A stretch of 64,000 bases of DNA from Roridomyces roridus (lineage: Eukaryota; Basidiomycota; Agaricomycetes; Agaricales; Mycenaceae), in contig JARKIF010000029.1 of assembly GCA_029378245.1 (NCBI GenBank), positions 124,001 through 188,000 on the forward strand. The letters run 5' to 3'. The notes beneath the pieces are model-generated. The model was not told the origin of the DNA. It saw only the letters and a list, made by a program, of their open reading frames with translations, and searched no databases. Every line of letters starts with the position of its first letter. Position 1 is the stretch's first letter. Position numbers and translations under genes: made by a program. Shown here piece by piece: positions 12,368 through 23,160 of this stretch.

Positions 12368-13026
12368 TCTGTTTCGTCTCGGCATCCTCTTTTCTTCGTG
12401 TGAGGTCGCTTCCCTAGAGGATTGTCCAACAATGGGGGAAATAAGCACCTGTCTGGCATCCGATTAAAGAGCTTCATGTGACAGTGATGTCTACACCGTG
12501 GAGCACGATATTGACTCCCCTTTGGACCTTTTCGCATCCCGCCTGTGCAACCGGTCGCCGTATACAACGCTTGGGCCATTCGGGAAGCCGTTGATGGTGG
12601 AGTACACTCCCAAGATGCACGAAAGCTGTGTTTCAATACAGATACTTGAGCCTGCATCTTCTGCATCAGCGAAGTTGTACTCGGGTATAGGCATGTATGG
12701 GTCGTCCGACAAATATCTTACCGTGTGCCTTGACGATCACCATTCCAGATTGATTGGGCTTGTCGGCGTCAAAAAACAACCCGGCCCAGGATCATGGACC
12801 GGGTTTGGCGGAGTTCGTCGATTAGGTAGAAGGCCCAGTAGGAGGACATACTACGTTTGGGCGGCGCGTAAAGGCTGTCCAGCAATCAGTCCGTCGCGGC
12901 CCAGTGATCGCCGTGTTTTTTTGTGTACATACTGCAAAATCAATCAGGAAATCGGGGTTGACGGTGGGCGAGGCGAAACGTACAAGTCGGAGCAGGATGA
13001 TGGGCGTCAGACAAGCGTCAGAAGTA

Positions 13027-14060
13027 AGATAGAGGGCGTGAGATCCCCGCACCCTTACATAAGCAGCCATCACCGCCAACCCGCAGCTGAAATGGGAGGG
13101 TCCTGCCGGCACTTCAGGGTCATTTTCTCAATACAATATATAGTATAGACCTGTATCTTCAGATCCTATTGACCAGATCCCTGAAAGATGAAAAATTGGG
13201 GGAGTTATTAGGGCCACAATATTTTCGACTTTTTTTGTGTTTCTACCCCATTTTCAAGGCCACTGGAGCATTTTCGATGAAATTCATGTCACGAATTTTG
13301 CCGCTGCACAGCCACCACGTGACCACCGGATCACTCGGACCGCTGTCAGCAAGCAGCTTACATGAGGCTTTGATGGGCTTCAAGGGTTGTGGAGATGGCC
13401 TGCTGGCACAGTGCCCGGGATTCAAATGCGAAGCTGGAAAGACTGATTGCTGCTGCAGAAGAATTCTTTTTTTCCAACCTGATTTTGTCAACCAGAAGCC
13501 GGCTCTTCAGGAACTTGTTGAGAGCCCTGGCCACATCTGTGACTTCTATCCAAAATACCACTGTGAACTCAACTTCATCGGAATGTACTGGGGGGCTGCC
13601 AAGTACCGCTACCGGACAACCTCCAGAACCACAAACATGGAGGAGATGGAGAACAATGTCAAGAACTGTCTGGATGATGTTGAATGGCTCTCAATTAAGT
13701 ATTCGGTGAGTGCTTTGTGAGTTTAGTTTGAAAGAGTTCCATTAACCCCCAGCAGTTGTGCCAATCGTGCAGCCCGTTTCATTTCCGCATATGCACATGG
13801 CTTGACAGGCGGAGATCTCACCTATGTCAATCGGAAGTACAAGGGGCATCGTATCTTGCCGCCCTCAATGATTGCAGAGATCAAGGCCTTTATAGCAGTC
13901 CATACATAGTCAAATTAGGTCCACTTAGTACTTTTCAATGGTTCTGGCTGTCCCAAACCCATTTCTGAACTTTTATTTTTTTGCCGAACCTCAGATTTTG
14001 CCGTGGGAAAATTACATAACGCTGCTTATATAAGGTGCGGAGATCTCACGCCCTCTATCT
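13027..14060 (+). mobile_element. Decayed Tc1/mariner-type transposon, 1.03 kb
   Basis: The ends are inverted repeats of about 40 bases. The left reads AGATAGAGGGCGTGAGATCC and continues to AAGCAGC; the right, on the opposite strand, reads AGATAGAGGGCGTGAGATCT and continues to AAGCAGC, with only a few differences. TA is present on both flanks (13025-13026 and 14061-14062), the classic Tc1/mariner target duplication. The interior holds only the C-terminal part of a DDE transposase, so the copy is internally deleted and cannot move itself. Confidence 0.8.
13352..13908 (+). pseudogene. Remnant of a Tc1/mariner-like DDE transposase (C-terminal part)
   Basis: The frame from about 13352 to 13720 reads like the last catalytic part of transposases common in agaricomycetes. 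It has a Cys-rich CCCRRILFFQPDF segment, an HICDFYPKYHCELNFIGMYW block that corresponds to the third acidic motif region, and AAKYRYR. After what looks like an intron (about 13707-13763), the coding sense resumes with ANRAARFISAYAHGL and a basic RKYKGHRILP segment up to the TAG near 13908. The two parts do not join in frame at the best splice sites, and the N-terminal half is absent. This is a relic. Confidence 0.65.
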
Positions 14061-14673
14061 TAAAGAGCATCGCATCATGTGACGCAGCGCCGACTCGACC
14101 GAATGATTGATGACAATCAACAAGCCCCGGGCCGAACGGATTGTGTCAGAATCCGGACTTGGAACCATTGAAAGGGGAAAAACGAAACACCACAGACAAG
14201 AAGCGAATGGTGGAACTTCAATTGCCTCGTCACAGACAGTGTCTCATACGCACAGAGAGAGACAGATATCAACTGCAAACTACAGTCCGAAGCACTGTGA
14301 TGCGGACATGGAGACATTGAAATCAAGTTCATGATGGTCGGCAATTCGCTACAGGTCGTGTGGTTTGGAATCAGTTCTCGCCAGCAACTTTGAGAAACCT
14401 CGTGAAAAACCAGGTGAGAAGATCTAAAGCCCGGCATAAACCACCAATCAACAATTTCACCGCCGAGGAAGCTGACAGTGGGAAATGCATGGCGTGCGAG
14501 ACGGAGGTTTCGGTGGCGTCGACTGTTTGACACATACCACGCGATAGAAGCGCTGTGCTGGGACATTCCGCCGGGTCCCGCATGGCAACGAATCAAACCA
14601 AAAAGTACATGTATTCATCCATTTACCCCGATACAACATCAGACCCGTATAAAGATAAAGCAAGGATGAGCGT
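14061..14673. other. Spacer downstream of the peroxidase gene
   Basis: About 600 bases between the Tc1/mariner relic and the 3' end of the peroxidase gene. Open frames are short and look like shadows. Nothing else is seen. Confidence 0.4.
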
Positions 14674-16118
14674 CTAAGAGGACTCTCCGCCGGTAAAGCC
14701 GGCAACGACACAGCCCGTGCCGTCGTCGTCACAGGCGCCCTGGGTGAGGGGATTCTGGATGCTATAAATCACCACAAATTAGATATCACACAGAATTGGG
14801 TTGTGCGTGGAACTTACATCTGAGGAACAGACGCCGCCGCCCCGGGAGCCGTCGGGAGGTTGGGGAATTTCGTGGTCTTGCACGCCTGCTCGACGTCGGC
14901 GTGGGTAAGACCAGCTGGGAAGAAAGCCTGAGCCTGGGCAGCCGGCAACGGCGGGGGCGCGGGGATCACATCGCTACAGTCGACAAGGTTCTTCTGTCCA
15001 AGGACCTGCATCTTGGCAAAGGCAGCTTGGAAAGAGGACGCCATGTGCTGCTGGTTGTTGACGTTGGCTTGCCACAAGCACGCGGTGAGGCTGCTGCGCG
15101 CGAGGTTGGCGTCGGATTCGAGACGGAGCTCGCCCGCGATAGGGGACATGACTTCGCCTTGATTGCCCGAGGTTCCGGGGAACAGAGTGCCCTTGAGTTG
15201 GGTCTCGACGAAGAATTGAGTGTCGAAGAGGGACGGAGTAGAGTCGAAGGGGAGGCCGGAGAGGGTTGGGTCGACGTCGTCGGCACCAGCGATCGAGTGG
15301 CTGGCGAGCAGAGCCACCGTGTCGGCGGGCGTGAGCCCAGCGTCGAGCATACGAGCCAGGATGGTCTCAACGCTCTGGAAAGCTGTTCCTCATTCAGTCC
15401 GTGTAGACAACGAGATATAAAAGCACTCACGCTCGGGTACCGTTCCATCCGGAGAAGCAAAAGTCGCATCTTTGCGCCCAAACATGAATGGAGGCTGGAG
15501 AATTCCAGGACTGGAATATGTCAGTCAAGGTGTACTCGTAGAAGGAGAAGATAGAGAGCACCATTTCGTCAAGCTGACAGTGGCAGCGAACTGGATGCTG
15601 GGGACTTATTAGCAGGGACGACGCGGACGAAAGATGGCTTACAAATCCGCAACGGAGATGTTGTGCTTGTTGATGAACGGGACCTCGAGGTTGAACGCGT
15701 CCGCAATTCCAAGGTTGGCGTCAAAGCCGAGCTCAGTCTCACCAAAGAGGAAGATCGAGCCATCGGCACCATTACTGTGAGTTGCCTGAGTAACCTCATC
15801 CATAATAGAGCCAATCACCTACCCGAAACTCTTCTTCGTGAGCGAGAAGCCGATGGCGTCGTGGAAGGCAACACGAAGCTGTGTACACAATGAGCTCGAC
15901 TCTGAAAAGCCACAGAGACCACCTACAGCAGTGTGCGCAGCGTCACTGCAAGTGTCTCCGGCGAACATGTTGGTCTGGATGTCTTCGAGCACAGGGAAGA
16001 GGGCGCAGCAAGCGGCGTTCTTGACTGTCTGTCCAGTAGCGCACTTCGTGGTCTTCTGGACAGCTACGCCGTAGACGCTGGCGAGACCCGCAAGGATGAT
16101 GAACTTGGTGGACAACAT
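14674..16118 (-). CDS. Secreted class II haem peroxidase (MnP/LiP/VP superfamily, possibly generic type)
   Basis: Seven exons (15927-16118, 15823-15878, 15643-15774, 15562-15597, 15431-15510, 14818-15382 and 14674-14761) total 1149 bases and give 382 residues. A signal peptide ([17 protein letters not shown]) begins the protein. Eight or more Cys, the distal motif [11 protein letters not shown] (Arg, His), GADGSI for calcium, and the proximal-His motif [13 protein letters not shown] with PFDSTP identify a fungal class II peroxidase that oxidises phenols or lignin outside the cell. The manganese-site Glu pair of MnP/VP appears as Asp and Thr (CSDAAHTA), and the LiP/VP radical Trp position, five before the proximal His, is Ala. 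By these residues it is neither a canonical MnP nor a LiP or VP; a generic peroxidase or atypical short MnP is more likely. It is a single gene with no peroxidase neighbour in the window. Confidence 0.9.
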
Positions 16119-16190
16119 GGACGACGAAGGCTGAGGAAGGCGAATGACCAGATGAGGTGAAGCCTGGAGAATATCGCAAAACGCTCCTCC

Positions 16191-16200
16191 AATTTATACC
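16191..16200 (-). promoter_or_regulatory. TATA box of the peroxidase gene
   Basis: The minus strand reads GGTATAAATT about 73-82 bases upstream of the peroxidase ATG at 16118. Motif and distance fit a core promoter element for a regulated secreted enzyme. Confidence 0.5.
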
Positions 16201-18067
16201 CCTCTAGATGTGACAGCCTTGTCGCAAGCTGAGAGCATGAATAAACAGAAAGAAACGAGCGTGTTGTCCGGAGAGAGAAACCAGGGGCCAGGTACGCGAC
16301 CGACGCAGCGGTATTCTAGCCCAATTCCCTCACTTACGGATGGCAAAACCGATATAACGGGATGAAGGGGAAGGTGTACTGGGGACAAATGCCGGGAATT
16401 CTATAGGCGCTGAACAACCGGTCTTTCCGATTGATGCATATTCGTGAAAGCGAGAGTTTCCTAATATTTCCTTAGATAAACCTCTCACCCTGCTCATCTC
16501 GTACCTGGATGTGTTGATCGGCGATAGGCATTTGCGGGTGGGAAAAGACTTGGAAAAGATGACGCCGGGAACAAGAAACGAGGAAGCCCACGCACGTTAT
16601 ACCCGAGAGTCCTCACGTCCCCCTCTAAAACGTAAACATGGCCGGCGTTCCCGAGACGCTCTCCCAAGGATTCGGTGCAGTGGTAGTGCCGGGACCGCAT
16701 TTGGGCATCGTCATCGCGCGGTTCGTGATTGTGAGAAGGTGCGGGGTGAGAAGAGATGAGGGCAGTGTTCACATCCACAAGAACGATGGAACATTCGAAA
16801 GACGGACCAAGCTTCAAGTATGAAGCCGGGTGAAACGGTAGTAGTGCAGCAGGTTTTTTAGTGCGTTAGCTGCAAGTATTTTCACATGAGCCAAGAGGAT
16901 GAATGCATAAAGTAGATCCGGGGGCGCAGTCCAGATCCAGAGAGTGACTCGCGAGGGGTGTGGTAGAAAGAAGCAAAGAAGTGTAAGCGACTATCAAATC
17001 AATTTGCCATGCCTCCCATCAATGATCTGAAAATGGGTCGCTTTTCCCATCTGAACTGGGGGAACTCTCGGAGAGTTCTCAGCCAACAGGTGTCTCAGTT
17101 ATGGCTCTTTTTAAGAGCTTCCCGTTACCCGCGGCCCATCCGTGCCGCCCAAGTATTTGAAACTCGGCGTCGGTTTGAACAAATCGCTCCTGAGCAACGT
17201 TCCAACGTGGGGTTAAATCGCCCATTGTAAATATATTATATGAGTACGGATAATGCCGCAAGCGGCGAGGGCCGAACCTTTTTTTGCAGTTCCGTAAATC
17301 GGCAAATAAGAGAAACACCGGCATACACAGCCACTAACCACGGACAAGTTCTGCTAGGCATTACAGAAAAGCGCCCATTAAGCGCCGACACAGCCACTAA
17401 CCACGGGACAAGGAATTCTTGTTAAGGCCAAACCTAAAGGTTCGGCAATGAGGGACTCACACTCACCGGGTGACCCGGCCCATAAACCGTGAGGCGATAG
17501 GGGTATAAATATCAGACATACTTCTGGCCGTTGTCAACAGTCGCGTGGTCATGGATCCGACGGCACCGAATATGGGCATTCTATCCGATAGCACGGTCGT
17601 TTTTCGAGTGAGCGAAGCTCTGGGTCTGAGACTCCCAATTCCAGGATAAAACCACCGTCCAGTTGCGTGATGAATTGCCAGATGCCGAGTGGACAAGTTT
17701 AAAATAATGCCTAGTAGCCGGTAGTCTCGGAAGTTGGATTGCAAAATGACCCCGTCGAAATGAAAAATCAAACCCCGTAAGCGGGCCATTTCTCAGACTG
17801 ATGCCCGCGTTCCCAGCGGTGAAGGCCTCTCCGCGCGCCAAACGATCTACAAAAGCCCACCAAATCCCTCCAACGAGGAGTGCCAATGACAATCTCGTCC
17901 GCGGAGTGATATGCATTTCACAATCGGTGGAGTCCCGAAGGAGTTGGGGCAAGCATACGGCGCGGAGCGGCGGGGCCCATGCTGCACTCGCTCTTGCTGG
18001 CATAGATAAGAGAATATACATAGCGCTGGCTAGAGCGACGGCGAAAATTAGACCTCGACATCAACAT
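16201..18067. other. Intergenic region with one small inverted-repeat element
   Basis: The stretch lies between the peroxidase promoter and the 3' end of DUS3. Apart from the MITE-like element at 17271-17446, it holds only unassigned open frames. The longest (17581-18021, minus, 146 codons) has an LSLALLVGGIWW hydrophobic run but no homology I recognise. Confidence 0.4.
17271..17446. mobile_element. MITE-like element (176 bases)
   Basis: It starts GCCGAACCTTT and ends AAAGGTTCGGC, perfect 11-base inverted termini. Inside is a direct repeat of ACAGCCACTAACCACGG (about 17318-17334 and 17391-17407). No clear target duplication could be identified, so mobility is an inference from structure. Confidence 0.45.
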
Positions 18068-20629
18068 TCAACCCTGACTATCATATGAATTACTCTTATG
18101 CTTCGGTGTGAACACCCACTCCTCCGGTGCCTTGCCCAAAAACATCTCCGAAATACGCACCCAGTCACGGCTGTCTCCGCTCGCAAGGAGCGTCTCTGCA
18201 AGCTCGTCAGCATTCTACACGCGGGAAAAGAAAGAAACACCCACCCAACTCATCCCGCCCTCTGAATGCCGGTGCCCGCTCATTGATCTTGGCCGGCAAC
18301 TGCTCGAGGATGCCAATGGGCACGTACCGGTATTGAAACGACAGTGCCTCGCACAGATACCGACGACTTTGGTTCACACCACCTGTATCCGTACCGAAAT
18401 GCCTTTCGAGTCGGTTAGATGGATGCTCGTAGGACGTAGGGAAAAACCCACGAAAGCCCATACTCGGCAAGATTCCGAATCCCCTCCAATCTCTCCCGCG
18501 CACTAATATCCCACTCCCGCCTTTCCTTGATCTCGGTAAAGATCCACGGCTTGATGAGCGCCCCGCGGGCCAGCATCACGCCGTCGACACCGCTACTGTC
18601 AACGCACGACCAGTAGGCCTCGGAGGAGAAGCAGTCGCCCCCGCCAAAGATTGGGACGCGCGGGACTGCATACGAATGAAAGTACGGAAGCAAAGAAAGA
18701 CAGGAAAACGTACGGTCCTCATCTGCCTCCCGCGCTCTCACGGCGTCGACGCATTCCTTTATATAATCCCAGTCTGCGAGCTTCGTATATCGCTGTTGGC
18801 GCGTCCGTCCATGCAACTGAAGGTTTGATGAGTTTATCAAGGCCATGGCGAGAACAACAACGAACCGTGATACACCCCGCGTTAAACTCGGGCGCAAGGC
18901 GGGGCATCAACTTGTGCGCCGTATTCTTGCCATCTTTGACGCCCGTGCGCAACTTGACGGTCACGGGAATCTCGCCCAGAGCCCGCGACATCCCAGCCAC
19001 AATCTTGCCGAGACGATTGACGTTGTCGAGGACTGCGAGGGTCCTCAGTCGAAAGGTAAGGCAACGAATTGAAAACGTACGTGCCGATCCGCTCCCAGTT
19101 TTGAACACCAAATCAATCTATCTACATTCGGAAACGCAACTCGAGTGGAATCAAGGAGACGCACCGGGCACCCGCAATTGAGATCCACAAAATCAATCCC
19201 GCTCGCACACTCCTTTGCGAGCACTTCGGCTGTCGAGACGAGCGCGCCGACTTTACTCCCAGCGAGCTGTACACCGAATGTCTTCTCCGATGCATGGCGA
19301 CGGACGAGGGACCATTCTTCCTTGGAGCCGGCGAGGAAGGAAGTTGCGAGGCCCACTGGCAGACGTAAGATGATGAATCGGAGAAGCAGAGGAACTCACT
19401 CTCGCCACAGGTGATATCCGCGCCATAAGATACGCACAGACGACGGAATGGCTATAATATACATTGAGCCGAGGCGCTCGAACAGAACATCAACGTACGA
19501 GGTTCCCCACAGTTGTTAGCGGTGCCAAATCTGAAAGAATCTCAGCCGGGGTACGACGGATGGAAAGGAACGCACAAGTCTTGCCATTCCAATCCAGCCT
19601 CCGTTTCTCGCTAAACCGAATAGGGACATCGGGCGCGTCCACCACTGCGGGTGTCGCAGCATCGACATCCCCGGTCCGCTGAGTTATAATCGACTGCGTG
19701 TCCAAGTCCATCTCCTGGTCGGGCTCGGAGACGACTATCGCGTTGGCGCTTGGCACGGCCTTCCCTGACTTCTTCACTTCGGCCGCGTCAAGTTCTGCTT
19801 GATACGCCTTTGTGATAGGGAAGGGGTACTATCCGAAGGCTCGGTCGTCGAGAACACAAACACCAAAACAGCACACACCTTTTTGGTACGCAGAAGCTTC
19901 TGCGCATGACCCGAGATACGATTCGTCTCAACGTTGGCGCCGGCTGCGTATTCAATTTTTTGAGAGTCCTTGACAAGCTCGGGCGTCCCGGAATCGGAGT
20001 TGTGGAGATGGGCTCCGAGGAACCGACAGCGGAAGCCGTAGCTGGGAGAAATCAACGAGCTGTGGTGGTAGAGTGACAGGAGGACGCACCGACATTCACC
20101 AGCCTCTTCGAAAACGGGGCAGAAGGGCTTCCAGGAGTCTGAGTAGCCACCCTCTTCAACGACGTCCATTGCACCGGGGAGAGGGATATCTGCCACATCT
20201 TCACGTTGAGGGAATCGAAGGTCTGCGGGCTTGGCTGCGAGATATGCCTCAACATCGTGGTTATTCCTGCATCTGAAATCGAAAGTAAGCCGACGACGAC
20301 GGAAAAAAGACATAGCCGACGCACTTGTCCCCAAACTCGCACATACTCCCCGAAGCGACCTTGAAGCACAAATCCAGCTCATCGTGAAGCCGACCAAACC
20401 GCCGGTTCTTGTTCATCCCGGACTGGGCCTTCTTCTGCGCTTTCGTGAGCTTGGGACCCCGCTTGGGGCCACCAGAGCGAGCGTCGCCATCCCTGTCATC
20501 CGGCCGCTCTCCGGATCGCGTGTGGGCGCCTGAACCTTCGACTGCGTCGTCGTCGGGAACTGTCGTCGAGTTGAACGAGATGATGTACTCGGCCTTGACG
20601 TGCGCTGTGCCTGGGGGCAGCTCCGACAT
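18068..20629 (-). CDS. DUS3: tRNA-dihydrouridine synthase, Dus3 type
   Basis: A multi-exon gene from ATG 20629 to TGA 18068-18070. The N-terminus is basic ([18 protein letters not shown]) and carries two CCCH zinc-finger motifs: CEFGDKC followed by a His-containing exon, then [18 protein letters not shown]. The flavin TIM-barrel follows, with [28 protein letters not shown], and the catalytic-Cys motif VDLNCGCP. Next come [35 protein letters not shown], and [13 protein letters not shown]. This matches eukaryotic Dus3, which reduces U47 in the tRNA variable loop using FMN and NAD(P)H. The C-terminus reads [17 protein letters not shown]. Several introns of about 50 bases interrupt the ORF. It is a housekeeping gene with no sign of damage. 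Confidence 0.9.
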
Positions 20630-20935
20630 GGCCGTCTTTTATCAGGATTGTTGACGCTGATTTATGAATTGATCCGCCGCTTTTTTCGTCACATGACAGC
20701 CGAGGGGAGGCGAAAATATTCAATTTTGCTCTCAACAAGGTTTTTCGAGCAACGTCAACTGTCTGCGATGGCCGGCACCTATCGAATATTTCTCGCAAAT
20801 TTCTCGACTTCAGTTAACTTCTTTGAAAGCTTTCAACTTGTGATTTCTCCGGGTTTCCTTTAACTGGTGAACACCAAGTGAATACGCAGTGAACTTGTCT
20901 GAATCTCGCACTGGAGCTCAGTTCACTGGATGCTG
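20630..20935. other. Spacer between DUS3 and the F-box gene
   Basis: A 306-base stretch holding the DUS3 promoter (minus strand) and the 3' flank of the downstream F-box gene. No TATA-like or repeat element stands out. Confidence 0.4.
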
Positions 20936-22645
20936 TCAGCGGCGGAAACGATAGCGAGGCAATGAGTTGAACCCACTGGTGCAGCCTGGAATCAACGAAG
21001 CGACCTCCTTCCAAAGATAATAATGAATCCTGAACTCGCCGCCCAAGGTCGCACCTCTATTCGCCAGCATCGCGAGCCGTCCGAGTTTAGGGAACACCGA
21101 ACGAAGCAAATGTGCCACGGAACTACTATCCGAGATGGGGGACCACTGAAAGTTGAAAGAGGAGAGCGTCAATTGAGGGGGCGTTGCGTCGTCCTGCGAA
21201 TCCGGCTCGGGGATCACAGTTGCGTCGAGGGTTACGGCCAAGTCCTCGAGACTACGGCAGTACCTCGCGAAATGACGAAGGCACTGCAGTGTAGCTCGAG
21301 GCTGACCAGGGAATTCGTACCGTGCGTCAAAGAGGAGGGTCCTGAGCAGCGGGCAGCCGTGGGCCAGCTCCAATGCAGCGGTATCATCGAGATCAACACC
21401 AACGGCGCATCGGATGTGCACTGTCGTGAGACTGGAGAAGTGGCTAAGCGCGCGGATGGAGTCGCTCGTGATCAAGCAGTCAACCCGTTCGAGCCCACCG
21501 AACTCGCTGCGATAGCGAATGGTGTCGAGGGAAAGATGTGCTAGTGAGCAATGAGAAATAGCCGCAGGAAGCATGCTGAATATTTCGTGCAGCTCTGGCC
21601 CCGTAGGGATACGCTGGGCGACAATGTGGAAGTCGGGATTCTTCACTGGCACTTTCGCGCACCAACCAAGCAACTGGATCGTGCCTGATGGGGGCGCGTG
21701 AACTCGCAGATCCTCGAGGGCGGGGAAGGCACGAATGTCGGTGGTCCATCGAGGAAGATCGGCAGGAAAGGTGCCGAGGTACGTATCGTCCATATGTAAA
21801 GACCGCAAATTTGCGCACAACGCCAGATGAACCAGGGATTCGCAGGTCACCCCATCGACAACAACCTTCTCCAGGGATGGGAGGCTGCAGAGAAATGCGG
21901 AAGCGGCTGAAGTTTGTTGAAGAAGCTCGGCTTCGGCTTCCTCTTCGTCGTCCAAGTCCTCGTACGTGACATATGCTATGTGGATTTCCTTGAGTTGGGG
22001 GTGGCGAACAGCGAGTGTCGTGAGGGACGCGTCTTTGGTGACTTCGAGGCGGACAGCAGTGAATGAAGGACCCAAAAGTGTGGAATGGAACTCTGAGAAG
22101 TTCCCGAGAGGCCCATACCAATCAAGACAGTGCACCCGGCTAAAATCCAGCCCCAAAGCAAGCAAAACTCTTGGATCTACCAGCGCCTCCTGCCCAATGA
22201 GATGTTTGACACGGGCAGCGTAGAAGCGAGGCCTTGCGCCATCCGAAGGCTCGATGGCGCGTCGGGGCTCCTTGTGGTTTGTCAATGGTTTAAACGTGAA
22301 TCGCGTGTGTTCTCCACATACGAAAGCAAACTCTCCGCGGTCGAATAAGCCGACTCGATGCAAGACGCCATTAGGCACACAGTGAAGGAGACTGTGGAGA
22401 TCGACAGATGCCCACAACTCATCCAGCGCAGGGTCGCTGAATGATTTGCATGTCCTCGCCATGGTGGCAAGGGATGAAGCAGAGTAATGGCGTCCACCAT
22501 GTTTGAGCCACTCCCCGTCGGGGGATGTGTCCCGCTTGGAGTAAGTTCTAAGGTGGAAGCAGATCTCTCGGAGGATCTCTTCGATCGAAAGACCCCGGTG
22601 CATGATGGTGGTTTGTGAAAGAGAGATGTCACAGTCATGAAGCAT
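20936..22645 (-). CDS. F-box / LRR-type protein, tandem copy A
   Basis: A single open frame of 569 residues with no intron. The N-terminal block SIEEILREICFHL, then SLATMARTCKSFSDPALDELW, is an F-box of the type that docks to SKP1 in SCF ubiquitin ligases. The rest is a run of irregular leucine-rich segments usual in large agaricomycete F-box families and presumably binds substrates. An alternative start lies 14 codons inside (MHRGLSIEEIL at about 22603). It pairs with the copy at 23161-25032 on the same strand: both proteins end near VASLIPGC, and the 3' flanks are also similar (AGCCTGGAATCAACGA in both), so the duplication includes flanking DNA. Confidence 0.8.
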   Translation of the reverse strand: MLHDCDISLSQTTIMHRGLSIEEILREICFHLRTYSKRDTSPDGEWLKHGGRHYSASSLATMARTCKSFSDPALDELWASVDLHSLLHCVPNGVLHRVGLFDRGEFAFVCGEHTRFTFKPLTNHKEPRRAIEPSDGARPRFYAARVKHLIGQEALVDPRVLLALGLDFSRVHCLDWYGPLGNFSEFHSTLLGPSFTAVRLEVTKDASLTTLAVRHPQLKEIHIAYVTYEDLDDEEEAEAELLQQTSAASAFLCSLPSLEKVVVDGVTCESLVHLALCANLRSLHMDDTYLGTFPADLPRWTTDIRAFPALEDLRVHAPPSGTIQLLGWCAKVPVKNPDFHIVAQRIPTGPELHEIFSMLPAAISHCSLAHLSLDTIRYRSEFGGLERVDCLITSDSIRALSHFSSLTTVHIRCAVGVDLDDTAALELAHGCPLLRTLLFDARYEFPGQPRATLQCLRHFARYCRSLEDLAVTLDATVIPEPDSQDDATPPQLTLSSFNFQWSPISDSSSVAHLLRSVFPKLGRLAMLANRGATLGGEFRIHYYLWKEVASLIPGCTSGFNSLPRYRFRR

Positions 22646-23160
22646 GTCAGGTACTTATCTCCGAGTCAAAGCTGAGTCAAAGCCTCCGGCACCTCGGCCG
22701 CGTAGAAGTTGTAACGGAATTTTGGATATAAGTATTCACGAATGGCTACCAATAAGTACCTTCATCCGCCTGCGACTCCAAGTGTGACTCGGTAGTGCCA
22801 CTCGCAGAGTAAGACCAAGAATACGGCCACGCCCTGCGGAAATCGCCAAAGGTCCGGAGCGAATGCAGGGCGGGGTCGTCCAGCCATGACCTTTTAGGAG
22901 TAAACCGCAGATGCTGATGAAGAAATGAGAGAGAAGGCCCCGGGACACAGAGATGAGAAAACCGGACATTGAAGCACTGCAACCAAACATATATTCTTTG
23001 ACCGGCGTCTAGATCTTTCGACTCGTTATTTACGGTAAAATGCATTGTAAACTTTCGTCTACTTTCCTGTCAGCCTAGGCATCAGACGATGCCAACAAAA
23101 TTCCGCACCCCTCCTTGCCTTCACGACAAACTAGTACTTAGTTCACTGCGCATGATGCTG
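22646..23160. other. Spacer between tandem F-box genes
   Basis: About 500 bases forming the upstream region of copy A and the downstream flank of copy B. A 99-codon minus-strand frame (22746-23045) has no recognised features. Confidence 0.4.

Larger units (their letters stand above)
10487..13026. other. Intergenic region with SINE-like repeats, no gene seen
   Basis: Apart from two repeats listed separately (10761-10985 and 12117-12367), there is another B-box-like stretch on the minus strand at about 11159-11190. A 48-codon open frame near 11840-11986 and an ORF near 12500-13148 show no family features. I see no convincing gene in these 2.5 kb. Confidence 0.45.

Noticed and set aside
17581..18021. 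146-codon minus-strand ORF with a hydrophobic run, directly downstream of DUS3
   Set aside because: No recognisable domain; codon pattern and composition look non-coding; no intron or promoter support.
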